A DNA stretch of 14,969 nt from Thermoproteales archaeon (GTDB lineage: Archaea; Thermoproteota; Thermoprotei; Thermoproteales; Thermocladiaceae): positions 1 to 14,969 of the forward strand of contig JAMOMD010000067.1 of the NCBI GenBank assembly GCA_027068725.1, in the 5' to 3' direction. A program made the translations under genes and the position numbers. Positions 14,370-14,969 of the stretch are shown in pieces. The notes beneath the pieces are model-generated. The model saw only the letters and a list, made by a program, of their open reading frames with translations. It was not told the DNA's origin and ran no database searches. The stretch's first letter is position 1. Each line of letters begins with the position of its first letter.

Positions 14370-14733
14370 AGCTCTTCTCTAACTTCCTTAGAAGTCCCTC
14401 GATTATTCGTGCATGCCTCTCTTCGTCTCTTGCAGTATACTCAAACACGGTCTTCCACGGCTCATCGTGATGTCTAGCTTCTTCATGTCTCTCCTCAGCT
14501 GCCTTCTTCTCGCATTCTAGCCTCTCCTTCAGGAAGGACTTCAGGTCCTTAATCTTTCCTGATAGTACTAGAGCTCTAGCTCCATGCTCTGCCTCCTCTA
14601 AGGCTATCTTTCTGAGTGCTTGCGCTATCTCAGGATAGCCAGTCTCCTCTGCAAGTATTGCTGCTGCGAGATACTCCACTATTTCTATTGCTTCTCCTCT
14701 GATCCATTTCTCGAGATATTCTTCCAGCTTCAT
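14368..14733 (-). CDS. Small ferritin-like/rubrerythrin-type di-iron protein
   Basis: This 121-residue helical protein has the pattern of a rubrerythrin-like four-helix bundle. Helix 1 carries EAIEIVEYLAAAILAEE (about 14-30). The two metal-binding ExxH motifs are Glu47-x2-His50 (EEAEHGARA) and Glu104-x2-His107 (RDEERHARI). A third, acidic and His-rich helix (ECEKKAAEERHEEARHHD, about 73-90) lies between them. There is no rubredoxin CxxC domain, so it is the short form. Family members reduce peroxide or handle iron, but this protein's role is not shown. I chose ATG 14733 because a TATA-like box lies 26-27 bp upstream; the in-frame ATG at 14766 would sit in or before that box. It lies between aroD and the truncated 3' gene on the opposite strand. 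Confidence 0.82.
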   Translation of the reverse strand: MKLEEYLEKWIRGEAIEIVEYLAAAILAEETGYPEIAQALRKIALEEAEHGARALVLSGKIKDLKSFLKERLECEKKAAEERHEEARHHDEPWKTVFEYTARDEERHARIIEGLLRKLEKS

Positions 14734-14753
14734 GTGGTTAAGTATTCGAAATG

Positions 14754-14763
14754 TACTAATAAG
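14754..14763 (-). promoter_or_regulatory. TATA-like box for the ferritin-like gene
   Basis: On the minus strand the element is CTTATTAGTA, centred about 26 bp before the ATG at 14733. This is the leaderless distance and decides between the two in-frame ATG codons. Confidence 0.5.
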
Positions 14764-14821
14764 CATTTCCCTATAGGATGGTTAGGATTCCGAACCGGCG
14801 CAGGAGTCTCTCAAGGTAATG

Positions 14822-14827
14822 TTTTAA
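14822..14827 (+). promoter_or_regulatory. TATA-like box for the truncated 3' gene
   Basis: TTTTAA is centred about 27 bp before the GTG at 14852, again the leaderless distance. It includes the in-frame stop that bounds the ORF upstream, so no longer start is possible. Confidence 0.45.
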
Positions 14828-14851
14828 CGTCATGCACATTCCTGTACATCA

Positions 14852-14969
14852 GTGCCGATAATAGTACTCAAGGAGAAGGAATCTGCGCGAGAGGTTGAGT
14901 CAAAACTTGCTGACCTAGGCGTAGAATATCGCAGATTGACAGTATATGGTAGACACATAATCGTTGCAT
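14852..14969 (+). CDS. N-terminal fragment, possibly DAHP synthase ferredoxin-like domain (3' truncated)
   Basis: An open frame runs from GTG 14852 to the window edge, giving 39 residues. An in-frame stop at 14825-14827 and the lack of other start codons fix the start, and a TATA-like box lies at the right distance. The sequence begins with a strand (MPIIVLKE), a helix (SAREVESKLADLGVE) and a second strand ending in RHIIVA. This beta-alpha-beta start resembles the N-terminal ferredoxin-like regulatory domain of Thermotoga-type 3-deoxy-D-arabino-heptulosonate-7-phosphate synthase, which often sits with aroA and aroD in archaeal shikimate clusters. The fragment is too short to be sure; other ACT- or ferredoxin-like domains would look similar. 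That it is coding is more certain than its identity. Confidence 0.5.
   Translation, partial: MPIIVLKEKESAREVESKLADLGVEYRRLTVYGRHIIVA

Noticed and set aside
14620..14898. Plus-strand open frame of 92 codons across the ferritin-like gene start
   Set aside because: It is antisense to well-conserved ExxH coding sequence, and its protein is Cys- and Phe-rich without a recognisable fold.
1..14969. tRNA, rRNA, CRISPR repeats, insertion sequences, attachment sites or prophage genes
   Set aside because: I looked on both strands for cloverleaf-like segments, regularly spaced repeats, transposase motifs and terminal inverted repeats and saw none.

Overview
The window looks like chromosomal DNA from a hyperthermophilic crenarchaeon (Thermoproteota). 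The evidence is a geranylgeranylglyceryl-phosphate synthase (archaeal ether lipids), a complete NurA-HerA-Mre11-Rad50 end-resection set, a ThiD-ThiN fusion, a phosphorylase resembling Sulfolobus MTA phosphorylase I, and the dominance of AGA/AGG and ATA codons. Several genes also have a TATA-like box about 26-30 bp before the start codon and no Shine-Dalgarno, as expected for leaderless crenarchaeal transcripts. I cannot assign an order or genus. No tRNA, rRNA, CRISPR array, insertion sequence or prophage gene was seen, and no gene-free stretch exceeds 130 bases.

Layout. Positions 2-873 hold the 3' end of the lipid synthase gene overlapping a CxxC..CC cysteine-cluster protein gene by ATGA. Positions 931-1434 hold an unrecognised protein with two similar halves. 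Its 3' end overlaps a convergent MEMO-family gene (1388-2278, minus strand). From a short divergent intergenic region the plus-strand block runs nurA (2404), herA (3803), mre11 (5771), rad50 (7060) and thiDN (9512), with gaps of 28 bases or less or with overlaps. A convergent minus-strand pair follows: a ribbon-helix-helix protein (11659-12105) and a nucleoside phosphorylase (10907-11641). Plus-strand shikimate genes aroA (12214) and aroD (13613) come next, then a small ferritin-like gene on the minus strand (14368-14733). A truncated plus-strand ORF (14852 to the end) could be the N-terminus of a DAHP synthase, the first shikimate enzyme.

How the genes work together. Mre11-Rad50 recognises and trims DNA double-strand breaks. 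The HerA translocase and NurA nuclease then resect the 5' strand to give the 3' overhang used by RadA. The other groups are metabolic: thiamine phosphate synthesis, nucleoside salvage, and aromatic amino acid synthesis.

The most notable observation is that HerA carries an extra C-terminal region. Its sequence pattern (an alternating beta-rich lead-in, then Cys-x2-Cys-x7-Cys-x-His) resembles a SWIM-type zinc finger, which I do not associate with characterised HerA proteins. Other points of interest are the ribbon-helix-helix protein with an unknown C-terminal domain next to the phosphorylase, the Asp-to-Asn change at the phosphorylase's purine-recognition position, and the duplicated unknown protein at 931-1434.
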